The notes under the pieces: generated by a model
The model's input: the letters and a program-made list of their open reading frames with translations, nothing else
Database searches by the model: none
Told to the model about the DNA's origin: nothing
NCBI RefSeq assembly: GCF_000568405.1
Contig: NZ_ARZY01000045.1
Location: 1-37,034 of the forward strand
Length of the DNA: 37,034 bases
Direction: 5' to 3'
Source: Catenovulum agarivorans DS-2
GTDB lineage: Bacteria > Pseudomonadota > Gammaproteobacteria > Enterobacterales > Alteromonadaceae
Program-made: the position numbers and the translations under genes
Shown here: positions 10,279-17,245 of the stretch, one piece after another
Layout: every line of letters starts with the position of its first letter
How positions within the stretch are numbered: position 1 is the stretch's first letter

Positions 10279-10306
10279 TTCAACATAGCGGAAAAATAAG
10301 TATACT
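10279..10306 (+). promoter_or_regulatory. Candidate promoter of the tRNA-Arg gene
   Basis: A near-consensus -10 element TATACT at 10301-10306 ends 14 bases before the tRNA. A weak -35 (TTCAAC, 10279-10284) lies 16 bases upstream of it. The placement fits a short-leader tRNA transcript. The -35 match is poor, so the call rests mainly on the -10 and its position. Confidence 0.45.
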
Positions 10307-10320
10307 AAAGGGCACAAAAT

Positions 10321-10396
10321 GGCCCTATAGTTCAACAGGATAGAACAATTGCCTCCTAAGCGATCGATCCAGGTTCGAGTCCTGGTGGGGCTGCCA
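10321..10396 (+). tRNA. tRNA-Arg, anticodon CCT
   Basis: A complete 76-base cloverleaf decodes AGG. The acceptor stem is GGCCCTA paired with TGGGGCT, the D stem GTTC/GAAC, the anticodon stem ATTGC/GCGAT with loop CTCCTAA, and the T arm CCAGG TTCGAGT CCTGG. CCA is encoded. Arginine identity features are present: C35 in the anticodon, A20 in the D loop and a purine (G73) at the discriminator position. The first acceptor pair is a G-U wobble. The 3' half, from the anticodon on, is also read antisense as the C-terminus of the neighbouring ATPase gene. Confidence 0.95.
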
Positions 10397-11723
10397 TAAC
10401 CTCTTGAAGATTATCTAACGACAATCCGTGATAACTCACCGTATAATCTTTCAGCTTAAGTTTTTGCAACAAACCCTGAGACTTTTCAATTAACTTTTGC
10501 TGGTTGTATTTTTTGTGCTGGCGTTTAACTTCAGCAATTAAGATATGCTTATCTAAATCGTTTATCGCAACAACATCAATTTCATTTTGGCCTTTTGCAT
10601 CCCAATAACCGCCAATGCGACCAAACTGCTTTGACTCAATTAAAATAGCTCGATACAAAGACTCCAATTCGCTGCCCGAATACACCTCAAAGTCACGCTG
10701 AATATGACGCCGAATATAAGTATAGTTCTCCATTTCAACCGCACTCTTATTGGCATGGATAAACCTAAACCAAAACTTCAGAAAAGGATCAGCAATACTG
10801 TAACGCACATCACGCGAAGTTTCCTTTGAAGTGATCGGACGGTTTTTACTAATAACATTAAAATTGTTATCTAAATGCTCCAAGTGCAAGCCAACACCCA
10901 TTCCTAAGTAATTTTCAATCTTATTTCTGCTGGTATTGCCCTTAGCAATGGCACCTAAAATATCAAAATAAACCCTATGCTCAGTACCAAAATCTTCGAC
11001 GAGTCTATGAGTCCCCTCTTTAATAAAAGGCGAAAATTCCGAGATCACAGCTTCAAAAATATCTTCAGACTCTTGCGAAAATACCGTCAACCACTCTAAA
11101 TATTTAGGAATACCACCAGATAAGCACCACCAAATTAACAAATTCTCAGCACTAAACTGTTGATGATCCTTCATAACATCGGCGATATAAGACGGCTGCA
11201 GTGGTTGGATTCTAAAAAAACGGTCGTCACGATTTAACAAGGGCTCATCTTTACCCTTAAAGATTTTCACCATCATGCTAAATAACGAGCCACAGCAAAT
11301 TAAATGCATCATAGCGCTGGTTTTATAGCTATCCCAAAGGTTTTGTAGCTCAGAAAACAACGCCGCGTTGACTTTATCTATATCTTGGAATTCATCAAAA
11401 ATAACCGTCAGAGGCTGAGTTTTAGCGTACTCGAGCAAAAACTCAATAATATCTCTTAGCGACTGAGGATGGAAAAATTTAGCCGACAGCTCACTACGAA
11501 TAACCTGAGCAAACTCATCAACCAAAGAACTTTCTGTTTTTCTACTAATGAAAAAGTACAAATACCGATGTGAGCCAGCAGCAAAAGCCTCATTCAACAA
11601 CCTTGTTTTACCAACTCGCCTACGGCCAACCATAACACTCAATTGACCTTTGCTGTGCTCTAAATTGCTAGAAACCCGTTTTAAAGTTAAAAGCTCATTT
11701 TCTCGGTTATAAAATTTGTGCAT
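10356..11723 (-). CDS. AAA-type ATPase with C-terminal DUF234/PD-(D/E)XK-like domain
   Basis: This 455-residue protein of the archaeal-type ATPase family has Walker A VGRRRVGKTRLL near residue 32 and Walker B LTVIFDEFQDID near residue 100. The C-terminal part carries a DUF234-like region with an EIDVVA...ILIAEVKRQ pattern (about 385-410), resembling a PD-(D/E)XK nuclease core. The family is common in archaea and scattered in bacteria, often as mobile or defence-associated genes; its exact role is not established. The last 12 or so residues (AAPPGLEPGSIA) are encoded by the complement of the tRNA-Arg 3' half, and the TAG stop overlaps the anticodon. The gene therefore lacks a stop codon of its own, which suggests it was inserted against the tRNA. 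Confidence 0.85.
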   Translation of the reverse strand: MHKFYNRENELLTLKRVSSNLEHSKGQLSVMVGRRRVGKTRLLNEAFAAGSHRYLYFFISRKTESSLVDEFAQVIRSELSAKFFHPQSLRDIIEFLLEYAKTQPLTVIFDEFQDIDKVNAALFSELQNLWDSYKTSAMMHLICCGSLFSMMVKIFKGKDEPLLNRDDRFFRIQPLQPSYIADVMKDHQQFSAENLLIWWCLSGGIPKYLEWLTVFSQESEDIFEAVISEFSPFIKEGTHRLVEDFGTEHRVYFDILGAIAKGNTSRNKIENYLGMGVGLHLEHLDNNFNVISKNRPITSKETSRDVRYSIADPFLKFWFRFIHANKSAVEMENYTYIRRHIQRDFEVYSGSELESLYRAILIESKQFGRIGGYWDAKGQNEIDVVAINDLDKHILIAEVKRQHKKYNQQKLIEKSQGLLQKLKLKDYTVSYHGLSLDNLQEVMAAPPGLEPGSIA

Positions 11724-11776
11724 TTAACCCCAACCCACATAAGAACTAAAGGTTAACTATAAAGCACCAACATACC

Positions 11777-11828
11777 ACTGTAAATAAACCTACTGTAAGA
11801 AAACTTACTGTAAAAATATTTACAGTAA
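11777..11828. repeat. 15-bp-spaced ACTGTAA repeats ending in a perfect palindrome
   Basis: ACTGTAA occurs at 11777, 11792 and 11807, exactly 15 bases apart. The third copy is the left arm of a perfect 10-bp inverted repeat (TTACTGTAAA at 11805-11814, TTTACAGTAA at 11819-11828, loop AATA). The block lies between the rraA stop and the ATPase start, so it could be an operator array for the ATPase gene or an AT-rich terminator for rraA. Regular spacing favours protein binding. Confidence 0.6.
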
Positions 11829-11853
11829 CTTAAAAGTCAATTTAGCAATCAAC

Positions 11854-12354
11854 TTAATCTTCAACCAAATCATCTAACTCTAAAGGCTCTGGCGACAAAA
11901 TAATGCCCGTGGTATCGGCATACACATAGTCTTCAGGCAAAAACGTAACACTGGCAAAATTAACCGCGGCGTCTAACTCACCGGCTTCATCGTCATCAGC
12001 CCCAACCGGAATCGAAGCAATTGCCTGAATGCCTAAATCAATCTCTTCTAACTCATCAACATCGCGCACAGCACCATAAACAATTAACCCTTCCCAATTA
12101 TTGGCACAAGCTAACTCCGCCAGTTCAGCATCAATTAACGCACGGCGTTTAGAACCACCACCATCAACTAACAAAACCTTACCGCTACCATCTTCCGACA
12201 ACACCTGGCGAATCAAACCATTGTGCTCAAAACATTTAACCGTGGTAATAACCCCATAAAAACTGGTTATACCCCCGTATGAGCTAAAAATAGGCTCAAC
12301 AACATCAATCATATCGGTATAGGTATCACATAATAAAGAGGTACTGAATTCCAT
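11854..12354 (-). CDS. rraA: RraA, regulator of RNase E activity
   Basis: This 166-residue cytoplasmic protein of the RraA family is, in E. coli, a trimer that binds RNase E and inhibits mRNA decay. It aligns with E. coli RraA along its length: [99 protein letters not shown]. The acidic C-terminal tail (LELDDLVED) is typical. A candidate promoter lies just upstream. It is separated from the ATPase gene by the ACTGTAA repeat block. Confidence 0.95.
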   Translation of the reverse strand: MEFSTSLLCDTYTDMIDVVEPIFSSYGGITSFYGVITTVKCFEHNGLIRQVLSEDGSGKVLLVDGGGSKRRALIDAELAELACANNWEGLIVYGAVRDVDELEEIDLGIQAIASIPVGADDDEAGELDAAVNFASVTFLPEDYVYADTTGIILSPEPLELDDLVED

Positions 12355-12388
12355 GGTTAACTACCTTATAGGAAAAGAAATTTCGTCT

Positions 12389-12418
12389 ATTATAAACAGC
12401 AGTTGAAACGAGATCCAA
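12389..12418 (-). promoter_or_regulatory. Candidate rraA promoter
   Basis: On the minus strand a consensus -10 TATAAT (12389-12394) is preceded by an 18-base spacer and a partial -35 TTGGAT (12413-12418). Transcription would start about 30 bases before the rraA ATG. The -10 is exact and the -35 matches at only three of six positions. Confidence 0.4.
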
Positions 12419-12518
12419 TGGTTAAATTTGTCACATTTTTGACCAATTTGGTTCAAACAACAGTCACACAAAAATCATAACATCAGCACAGTAAAGTACA
12501 GTAATCAGGCATTGTGTT

Positions 12519-13022
12519 ATGAACATCATTACCCAAAAAGACCAACAATTATTTGGCTGGATATTCTCACATACGCAAAATCGCGACATGAAATGGGTTC
12601 GATTGATCTCAAAAACAGGCGACGGACATTTTTATATCGCACTCGCCATCTTACTCGCGCTATTAGAGCACGAAGGCATTTGGTTTTTAGCGGTCGGACT
12701 AGTTGCATTTTTAATGGAACTGCCATCGTACTTTATGTTGAAAAAAGCCTTTAAACGCGCACGACCAAGCGACTTATTAGTATCAGCGCATATAGAACCA
12801 AGCGATAAATTCAGCTTGCCATCAGGCCATACAGCCGCCGCATTTTTAATGGCAACACTAATTAGCGCATTTTATCCAAGCTATACCGTATTAGCGTATA
12901 GCTGGGCGTCGTTCATTGGCTTATCACGCGTACTTTTAGGAGTACATTTCCCAACAGATATAATCGCAGGCGCATTACTAGGCATGGTTAGCGCTTGGTT
13001 AAGTTTAGGATGGATATTATAG
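12519..13022 (+). CDS. PAP2-family membrane phosphatase
   Basis: This 167-residue inner-membrane phosphatase of the type 2 phosphatidic acid phosphatase family has all three family motifs: KX6RP as KKAFKRARP (about residues 73-81), PSGH (about 101-104) and SRVLLGVHFPTD (about 141-152), the last holding the catalytic His. Hydrophobic helices surround them. Substrates in this family include phosphatidic acid, phosphatidylglycerol phosphate and undecaprenyl pyrophosphate; the choice cannot be read here. The next gene, a glycosyltransferase, begins four bases later, so the pair is an operon and may act on a lipid-linked sugar pathway (inference). Confidence 0.88.
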   Translation: MNIITQKDQQLFGWIFSHTQNRDMKWVRLISKTGDGHFYIALAILLALLEHEGIWFLAVGLVAFLMELPSYFMLKKAFKRARPSDLLVSAHIEPSDKFSLPSGHTAAAFLMATLISAFYPSYTVLAYSWASFIGLSRVLLGVHFPTDIIAGALLGMVSAWLSLGWIL

Positions 13023-13026
13023 ATAT

Positions 13027-14091
13027 ATGAAGATTTTTTATGGTGTACAAGGCACAGGGAATGGCCACATAAGCCGAGCTCGGATCATGGCAAAACGATT
13101 CAACGAACTAGGCATAGAAGTAGATTATTTATTCTCAGGTCGCGACGCCGACAAGTTTTTTGACATGGAACCCTTTGGTGACTACCAAGTTCGCAAAGGC
13201 ATGTCGTTTTCCAGCAAAGACGGTGAACTCGCATTATTCTCGACCCTCAAGCAAGTAGAATTAAAAAAATTTTGGAAGGACGTAAAAAGCTTAGACTTGT
13301 CAAGCTACGACGTCGTACTAAACGACTTCGAACCCATCAGCGCATGGGCAGCCAAACGTCAAGGCATCGCCAGCATTAATATATCGCACCAAGCAGCGTT
13401 TATGCAGGATATCCCAAGCAAAGACGCAAAATGGACCGACAAGCAAATACTCAAATACTTTGCGCCATGCCGTCATAACTTGGGTGTACACTGGTACCAC
13501 TTTGGCGCAGACATCATCCCACCATTTATAGAAGCACCTGAAAAACTCGAGTGCCAAAACAACAAAATAATGGTGTACTTACCGTTTGAATCGCTCGAGC
13601 AAATTAAATTATTGCTGGCGGATTTCTGCGACTATCAATTTTACTGCTATCACCCTGATATCACAGCAGACAAAGACGAAGACCACATAAGCTACCGAAA
13701 ACTTAGCCGCACAGGATTTAAACAAGACTTATGCAACAGCAAAGGCATAATCGCCAACGCAGGGTTTGAATTATCCAGCGAAGCTTTATGTTACGGCAAA
13801 CGCATTTTACTTAAACCATTATCAGGCCAATTTGAACAAGCGAGTAATGCTTATACTTTGGAGTTAATGGGGTTAGCTTCTGTGATGGAAAACCTTAATT
13901 TTGACAGTGTTGAGAATTGGTTAGCGCAGAATGATGGTGGTCGAGTCATCTTCCCATCTGATCCGCAACCTTTGATAGATTGGATCCTTGCAGGTGATTA
14001 CGACAACACTGCGAGTTTGTTGAAGTCGTTGTGGGCGCAAGTGCAATTTCCAGAGCATGTTGAGAATAAGTTAAGTCGCAAAGTGGCTTAA
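13027..14091 (+). CDS. MJ1255/VC2487-type glycosyltransferase
   Basis: This 354-residue protein starts with MKIFYGVQGTGNGHISRARIM, the GxGxGH loop of GT-B enzymes in the MJ1255/VC2487 glycosyltransferase family (Glyco_trans_1_3). A second Rossmann half carries IIANAGFELSSEALCYGKRILLKPLSGQFEQ (about residues 240-270), where nucleotide-sugar binding is expected. No transmembrane segment or signal peptide is seen, so it is likely cytoplasmic and perhaps membrane-associated. It is coupled to the PAP2 phosphatase gene. The acceptor and donor are unknown. Confidence 0.85.
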   Translation: MKIFYGVQGTGNGHISRARIMAKRFNELGIEVDYLFSGRDADKFFDMEPFGDYQVRKGMSFSSKDGELALFSTLKQVELKKFWKDVKSLDLSSYDVVLNDFEPISAWAAKRQGIASINISHQAAFMQDIPSKDAKWTDKQILKYFAPCRHNLGVHWYHFGADIIPPFIEAPEKLECQNNKIMVYLPFESLEQIKLLLADFCDYQFYCYHPDITADKDEDHISYRKLSRTGFKQDLCNSKGIIANAGFELSSEALCYGKRILLKPLSGQFEQASNAYTLELMGLASVMENLNFDSVENWLAQNDGGRVIFPSDPQPLIDWILAGDYDNTASLLKSLWAQVQFPEHVENKLSRKVA

Positions 14092-14118
14092 TTGCAGCGC
14101 TTTAAACTCAGTGCTTAC

Positions 14119-14147
14119 AAGCATACTCGAAGCATGATTTTCTAAAA
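14119..14147 (+). repeat. Copy 1 of a 29-bp intergenic repeat arm
   Basis: The 29 bases, with core ACTCGAAGCATGATTTTCTAAAA split here for brevity as ACTCGAAGCATG then ATTTTCTAAAA, recur at 14972-15000 with one difference and in inverted form at 15054-15082 with more. Together with the copy at 14972 it brackets the ParD/RelE-like gene pair. Confidence 0.75.
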
Positions 14148-14179
14148 CCGCATAAAAACGTGACCCAATTTAACAAGGA

Positions 14180-14503
14180 CTATTTAATTAAGTTTAGGTC
14201 ACTTTTACGCTGTTTTTTCATATCTCGATAAAAATTTTCATGCGAAGCCAAATTCAGTAGATACAACTGCAATTGCCCTTGCACATACGAGTATCCAAGC
14301 AAAGCTAATTGATTATCCAGTTTAAACTTATAAACTCGCACATGTGACAAATCACCTTTTTTCTGTTCACCTAAATTGGGATCTTCAATTATTTTTTCTA
14401 TATAGTCTTCAACTGTTTTTAATTGCTGATCAGACAATTTGCTCAAAGCTTTACTAAAACGTCGAGACTCAAAAACCTCAATCTCTTTTACTTCTTCTGA
14501 CAT
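14180..14503 (-). CDS. RelE/ParE-family toxin
   Basis: This 107-residue protein has the sequence features of RelE/ParE toxins: FESRRFSKALSKLSDQQLKTVEDYIEKIIEDP at the N-terminus, then GDLSHVRVYKFKLDNQLALLGYSY and the C-terminal YLLNLASHENFYRDMKK. Family members inhibit translation (RelE) or gyrase (ParE); which applies is not clear, though the length, the KLDNQLALLGY strand and ASHENFY end are shared with plasmid-type RelE-like toxins. The reading frame overlaps the upstream antitoxin by 26 bases, the usual order of antitoxin then toxin. The pair is bracketed by repeat elements. Confidence 0.8.
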   Translation of the reverse strand: MSEEVKEIEVFESRRFSKALSKLSDQQLKTVEDYIEKIIEDPNLGEQKKGDLSHVRVYKFKLDNQLALLGYSYVQGQLQLYLLNLASHENFYRDMKKQRKSDLNLIK

Positions 14504-14708
14504 AAGGCTTCACCAAACCGTGCTTCATTTCTTCTGACGCCAATAACGACTCTCGAACAAACTCAAAAGACAAATCAGGATTATCTATCATTATTTGACC
14601 AATTTTCGCCCAATACTCAATTTGCTTAGGCACAGAACGCTTCTCAGCATCTGCATGAATTTTAGCGTTTGAAACAAACTCGTCATCTAACCTAACACTT
14701 ACAGCCAT
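14478..14708 (-). CDS. ParD-like antitoxin
   Basis: This 76-residue protein starts with a ribbon-helix-helix-like strand (MAVSVRLDDEFVSNAKIHADAEKRSVPKQIEYWAKIG), which would bind DNA. It continues with a ParD_like C-terminal part (NPDLSFEFVRESLLASEEMKHG). It should neutralise the RelE/ParE-like toxin and autoregulate the pair. The toxin start lies inside its 3' end. A perfect small palindrome sits between the likely promoter boxes upstream (14753-14767). A 52-codon gene at 17246-17404 shares the NPDLxxEFV core. Confidence 0.82.
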   Translation of the reverse strand: MAVSVRLDDEFVSNAKIHADAEKRSVPKQIEYWAKIGQIMIDNPDLSFEFVRESLLASEEMKHGLVKPYVRRSKRD

Positions 14709-14752
14709 GTGATAAACCTCAGCTCAACTAATTATTAAGACACCACCAATAT

Positions 14753-14767
14753 GCGACATTTTGTCGC
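14753..14767 (-). promoter_or_regulatory. Candidate autoregulatory operator of the ParD/RelE-like pair
   Basis: GCGACA and TGTCGC form a perfect 6-bp inverted repeat around AAA (minus-strand reading). On the minus strand it falls inside the 17-base spacer between a TTGTAA -35-like box and a CATATT -10-like box, about 45 bases before the antitoxin ATG. That is the usual place for repression by the antitoxin's ribbon-helix-helix domain. The promoter boxes are weak matches. Confidence 0.45.
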
Positions 14768-14818
14768 TAATTACAACTTAATTCCGTTGTTACAAGCAAT
14801 AAAAGAGTCAGGAGAGAT

Positions 14819-14918
14819 GGTTGGGATTGTGTTTCTCAAAACGTCCAATCGGTAGGGATACCGTTTGAGAGCGGGCCATGGATGGCCTTGCAGCGGTTTT
14901 GAGAAATACATCGCAACC
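14819..14918. repeat. 100-bp element with 25-bp imperfect terminal inverted repeats
   Basis: The arms at 14819-14843 and 14894-14918 pair over a perfect TTTCTCAAAAC/GTTTTGAGAAA core and more loosely outside it (GGTTG against CAACC). Inside, GGCCAT and ATGGCC form a second short palindrome (14875-14888). There is no coding capacity. The shape resembles REP/MITE-like intergenic repeats of gammaproteobacteria; the copy number cannot be seen here. Confidence 0.65.
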
Positions 14919-14971
14919 AGCTTGACCTTCTACGCCCCCCAACTAGCAGTGCTAGAAATTATCGTGCCAGC

Positions 14972-15082
14972 AAGCACACTCGAAGCATGATTTTCTAAAA
15001 ACGCTTTAAACCCTCCTTGGGCCGCTCCCATAAGATATCCCTATCTTATGAAGTTTTAGAAAACCAGCATTCGAGTACGCTT
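14972..15082. repeat. 111-bp element with 29-bp imperfect terminal inverted repeats
   Basis: The left arm (14972-15000) and the inverted right arm (15054-15082) match at about 23 of 29 positions. A strong inner hairpin (CATAAGAT/ATCTTATG, 15029-15050, 6-base loop) lies between them. The left arm is repeated directly at 14119-14147. The whole would fold into a long cruciform or RNA hairpin. It is likely a non-autonomous mobile or structured intergenic repeat. Confidence 0.65.
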
Positions 15083-15177
15083 TTATCTAACTTCTTTATT
15101 ACTGCTAGAAAAATTTGTATACACTAGCAACAACACAAAAGTCAGGAAAGTGCTAGAGCAATAACTTAGAGCAAAAT

Positions 15178-16632
15178 CTAACTCGCAATTTCAACAAAAC
15201 ACCCAGGCAATAACGCCTGATACTCAGCCTGCAACGCCAACTTAGCCTCATCATCGCCATGGACAATCTTAATATGACTAGGTTTATGCCGCATACGCTT
15301 AACAAAATTAATTAAATCAGACTGATCAGCATGGGCACTATAACCCGACAAAGTAAACACACCCGCATTAATATCAACCCGCTGGCCATCCAACACAACA
15401 TAACCACCACGCGGGCCATATTTTTGAATATCACGCCCTGGGGTCCCTTTAGCTTGATAACCAACAAACACAACATCAGTGCGCGGGTCAGGCAACAACG
15501 CCTGCAAATAATTCATAATACGCCCGCCCGAACACATACCACTGGCGGCAATAACAATACAAGGTGAACCTTTGCGGCGAATATAGTCAATCGCATCCAA
15601 ATGCTGCTGATGATCATCAATAGTATACAAATTATCAAAATCGAGCGGATGCCTACCCTGCTGCAACTTACGCTTAGCCTCTTTATCCCACAAAGCCGAC
15701 AACTTTTTATAATGCGCAGTAAAATCAGCCGCCATAGGACTATCTAAAATAATAGTTAAATCCTGCCACGTAGAATCAACACCCGACTTAGCCGAGCGAT
15801 AAATAATATCCTCAATTTCATACAACAACTCCTGAGTGCGGCCAATACTAAACGCCGGAATCAACACAGCACCTTTATTTTCTAAACAACGCTCAACCAC
15901 ACCTTTTAACTGCGCACGCCGCTGTTTGCGGCCAATATGATTTTTATCGCCATACGTACTTTCAATCACCAAAGTATCCGCTTTATACGGCGCTTTAGGA
16001 GCAGGCAACAAAGGCGTATACGGCGCGCCCAAATCGCCAGAAAAAACAAACCTATGTTTATCCGCTTTGCCTGATTGATTGGCAAGCTGGCAATCAACTT
16101 CAACATACGCCGAACCCAAAATATGCCCAGCAGGCTGAAACTTAAACTTAACTTTTTCACCATTTTTACCACTTTGATCAAACGGCAAATTAAACCAAGT
16201 TTTATACTCAACCGGCACAATCAGCGAATTAATCACCTTTAAAAACGACTCAACCAAACGCCTGTCGCGGGTAATACCTAACTTAATAGCATCTTCCAAC
16301 ACCAAAGGTAATAAATGCGCGGTAGCAGGCGTGCAATAAATAGGTTTACGAAAACCCGCAGCCACCAACCACGGAATACGGCCAACATGATCAATATGGC
16401 AATGAGTAACAATAAGCGCGGCTACCGAATCAATCTCAAAATCAATATGCGGCGAATTGGCATCCGCCTTACCAGAGGTTTCCGCCCCTTGAAACGAACC
16501 ACAATCAATTAACAAACAAAAATTGGGGTTTATAGTTAACCTATGGCAAGAACCAGTAACACCATCCACCGCACCGTGGTGAGAAATAACCGGCAAAGAA
16601 ACAACAGAAGCAATATTTTTAGAAATGTTCAT
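15178..16632 (-). CDS. Metallo-beta-lactamase/beta-CASP RNase-type protein
   Basis: This 484-residue protein belongs to the MBL-fold beta-CASP group that includes RNA-processing nucleases. It carries the zinc motif THCHIDH (near residue 75), the FSGDLG segment (near 200) and a long beta-CASP insertion with STYGDKNHIGRKQRR. A conserved CIVIAASGMCSGGRIMNYL lies near 365, and the RMMBL region with GYSAHADQSDLINFVKRM is near the C-terminus. Activity on RNA is likely from the family, with the substrate unknown. I chose the ATG at 16632 because AAGGA precedes it by about five bases; an in-frame upstream start adds seven residues without support. It lies downstream of a HEPN gene and the nucleotidyltransferase remnant on the same strand. 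Confidence 0.88.
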   Translation of the reverse strand: MNISKNIASVVSLPVISHHGAVDGVTGSCHRLTINPNFCLLIDCGSFQGAETSGKADANSPHIDFEIDSVAALIVTHCHIDHVGRIPWLVAAGFRKPIYCTPATAHLLPLVLEDAIKLGITRDRRLVESFLKVINSLIVPVEYKTWFNLPFDQSGKNGEKVKFKFQPAGHILGSAYVEVDCQLANQSGKADKHRFVFSGDLGAPYTPLLPAPKAPYKADTLVIESTYGDKNHIGRKQRRAQLKGVVERCLENKGAVLIPAFSIGRTQELLYEIEDIIYRSAKSGVDSTWQDLTIILDSPMAADFTAHYKKLSALWDKEAKRKLQQGRHPLDFDNLYTIDDHQQHLDAIDYIRRKGSPCIVIAASGMCSGGRIMNYLQALLPDPRTDVVFVGYQAKGTPGRDIQKYGPRGGYVVLDGQRVDINAGVFTLSGYSAHADQSDLINFVKRMRHKPSHIKIVHGDDEAKLALQAEYQALLPGCFVEIAS

Positions 16633-16674
16633 AACAATCCTTGTATATACCAATACCTAAAATGTAGGCAAAAA

Positions 16675-16832
16675 CTAGCGGGTGAAAATAACCACCGCAA
16701 CTCTATCAATATGATCAATCAGCTTATAGCACGCGAGCCATAAACCTTGACCTGCTCAACACCATGATATTTTGCAAATATTTCTCTTAAATCAGCAATT
16801 TGAAGGTCTGACAATCCGAGTTGACTAGTCAT
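16675..16832 (-). pseudogene. MNT nucleotidyltransferase (HI0073-type) with internal deletion
   Basis: From the ATG at 16832 (overlapping the HEPN stop by eight bases) the frame reads a normal MNT N-terminus ending in VEQVKVYGSRAIS and then a stop. Just after the GSRA motif, another frame reads KLIDHIDRVAVVIFTR and stops at 16675. That resembles the usual C-terminus of HI0073-like proteins (LI(D/E)HIxRVG...). The central part, including the DxD metal-binding residues and probably some 50 or more codons, is missing, with a frame change. The product would be about 38 residues and catalytically dead. It is the broken antitoxin partner of the HEPN gene at 16825-17244. Confidence 0.8.
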
Positions 16833-17244
16833 TTACCAACTCTTCTAACAATTCAAAATACCAAGCATCTAACATAGGTAAATATTCTTGTTGAATACTT
16901 AAAATAACCGCCTCAATTTTTTTGAAATCGTAAGTATGGCTCATTAAATTTCTATCACCAATCATACGCAGCCACACGTCAGGTTGGCTAATATACTTAG
17001 CTTGAAAGGCTTGTCGAACCACAGCCTTTGGAGATATTCGTTCCAGTTCAATGCCATCAAACTCCATCTTGTCTTTCAATACCTTCCAAGCAAGCTCAAA
17101 AGTATACTCAAAACGCTGAATCGCCCCCTCTTTTTCAAGCTGACTTAACTCAGAAATGTCATACTCCATCGCCTCACGTAGCAACAACAAAGCACGTTGA
17201 AAATTTTGAAAACGTTGCTGCCAACGAATATCCGTATCAGACAT
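16825..17244 (-). CDS. HI0074-type HEPN protein (nucleotidyltransferase partner)
   Basis: This all-helical protein of 139 residues is of the HI0074 family (nucleotidyltransferase substrate-binding protein). The HEPN active motif R-X4-H-X-Y is intact: R98-N-L-M-S-H103-T-Y105. Other family features are QRFEYTFELAWKVLKD (about 43-58) and the C-terminal LEELVND. In HEPN/MNT type VII toxin-antitoxin pairs the HEPN protein is an RNase toxin kept silent by the MNT partner. Here the partner gene is broken, so this is an orphan HEPN. I chose the ATG at 17244, one base after the stop of the 52-codon ORF. An earlier in-frame start (17268) is less likely. Confidence 0.82.
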   Translation of the reverse strand: MSDTDIRWQQRFQNFQRALLLLREAMEYDISELSQLEKEGAIQRFEYTFELAWKVLKDKMEFDGIELERISPKAVVRQAFQAKYISQPDVWLRMIGDRNLMSHTYDFKKIEAVILSIQQEYLPMLDAWYFELLEELVND

Positions 17245-17245
17245 A

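Larger units (their letters stand above)
14709..15177. other. 469-base intergenic region filled with palindromic repeats
   Basis: No gene is visible here. From left to right it holds the antitoxin promoter/operator (14753-14767), a 100-base element bounded by 25-base inverted repeats (14819-14918), the 13-base palindrome CTAGCAGTGCTAG (14943-14955), and a 111-base element bounded by 29-base inverted repeats with an inner hairpin (14972-15082). Several GCTAG/CTAGC words recur up to 15158. Confidence 0.8.

Noticed and set aside
14160-14202. GTGACC/GGTCAC inverted repeat as a terminator after the MJ1255-type glycosyltransferase
   Set aside because: The arms are short and 31 bases apart, and the right arm is inside the toxin coding sequence; not enough to call a terminator.
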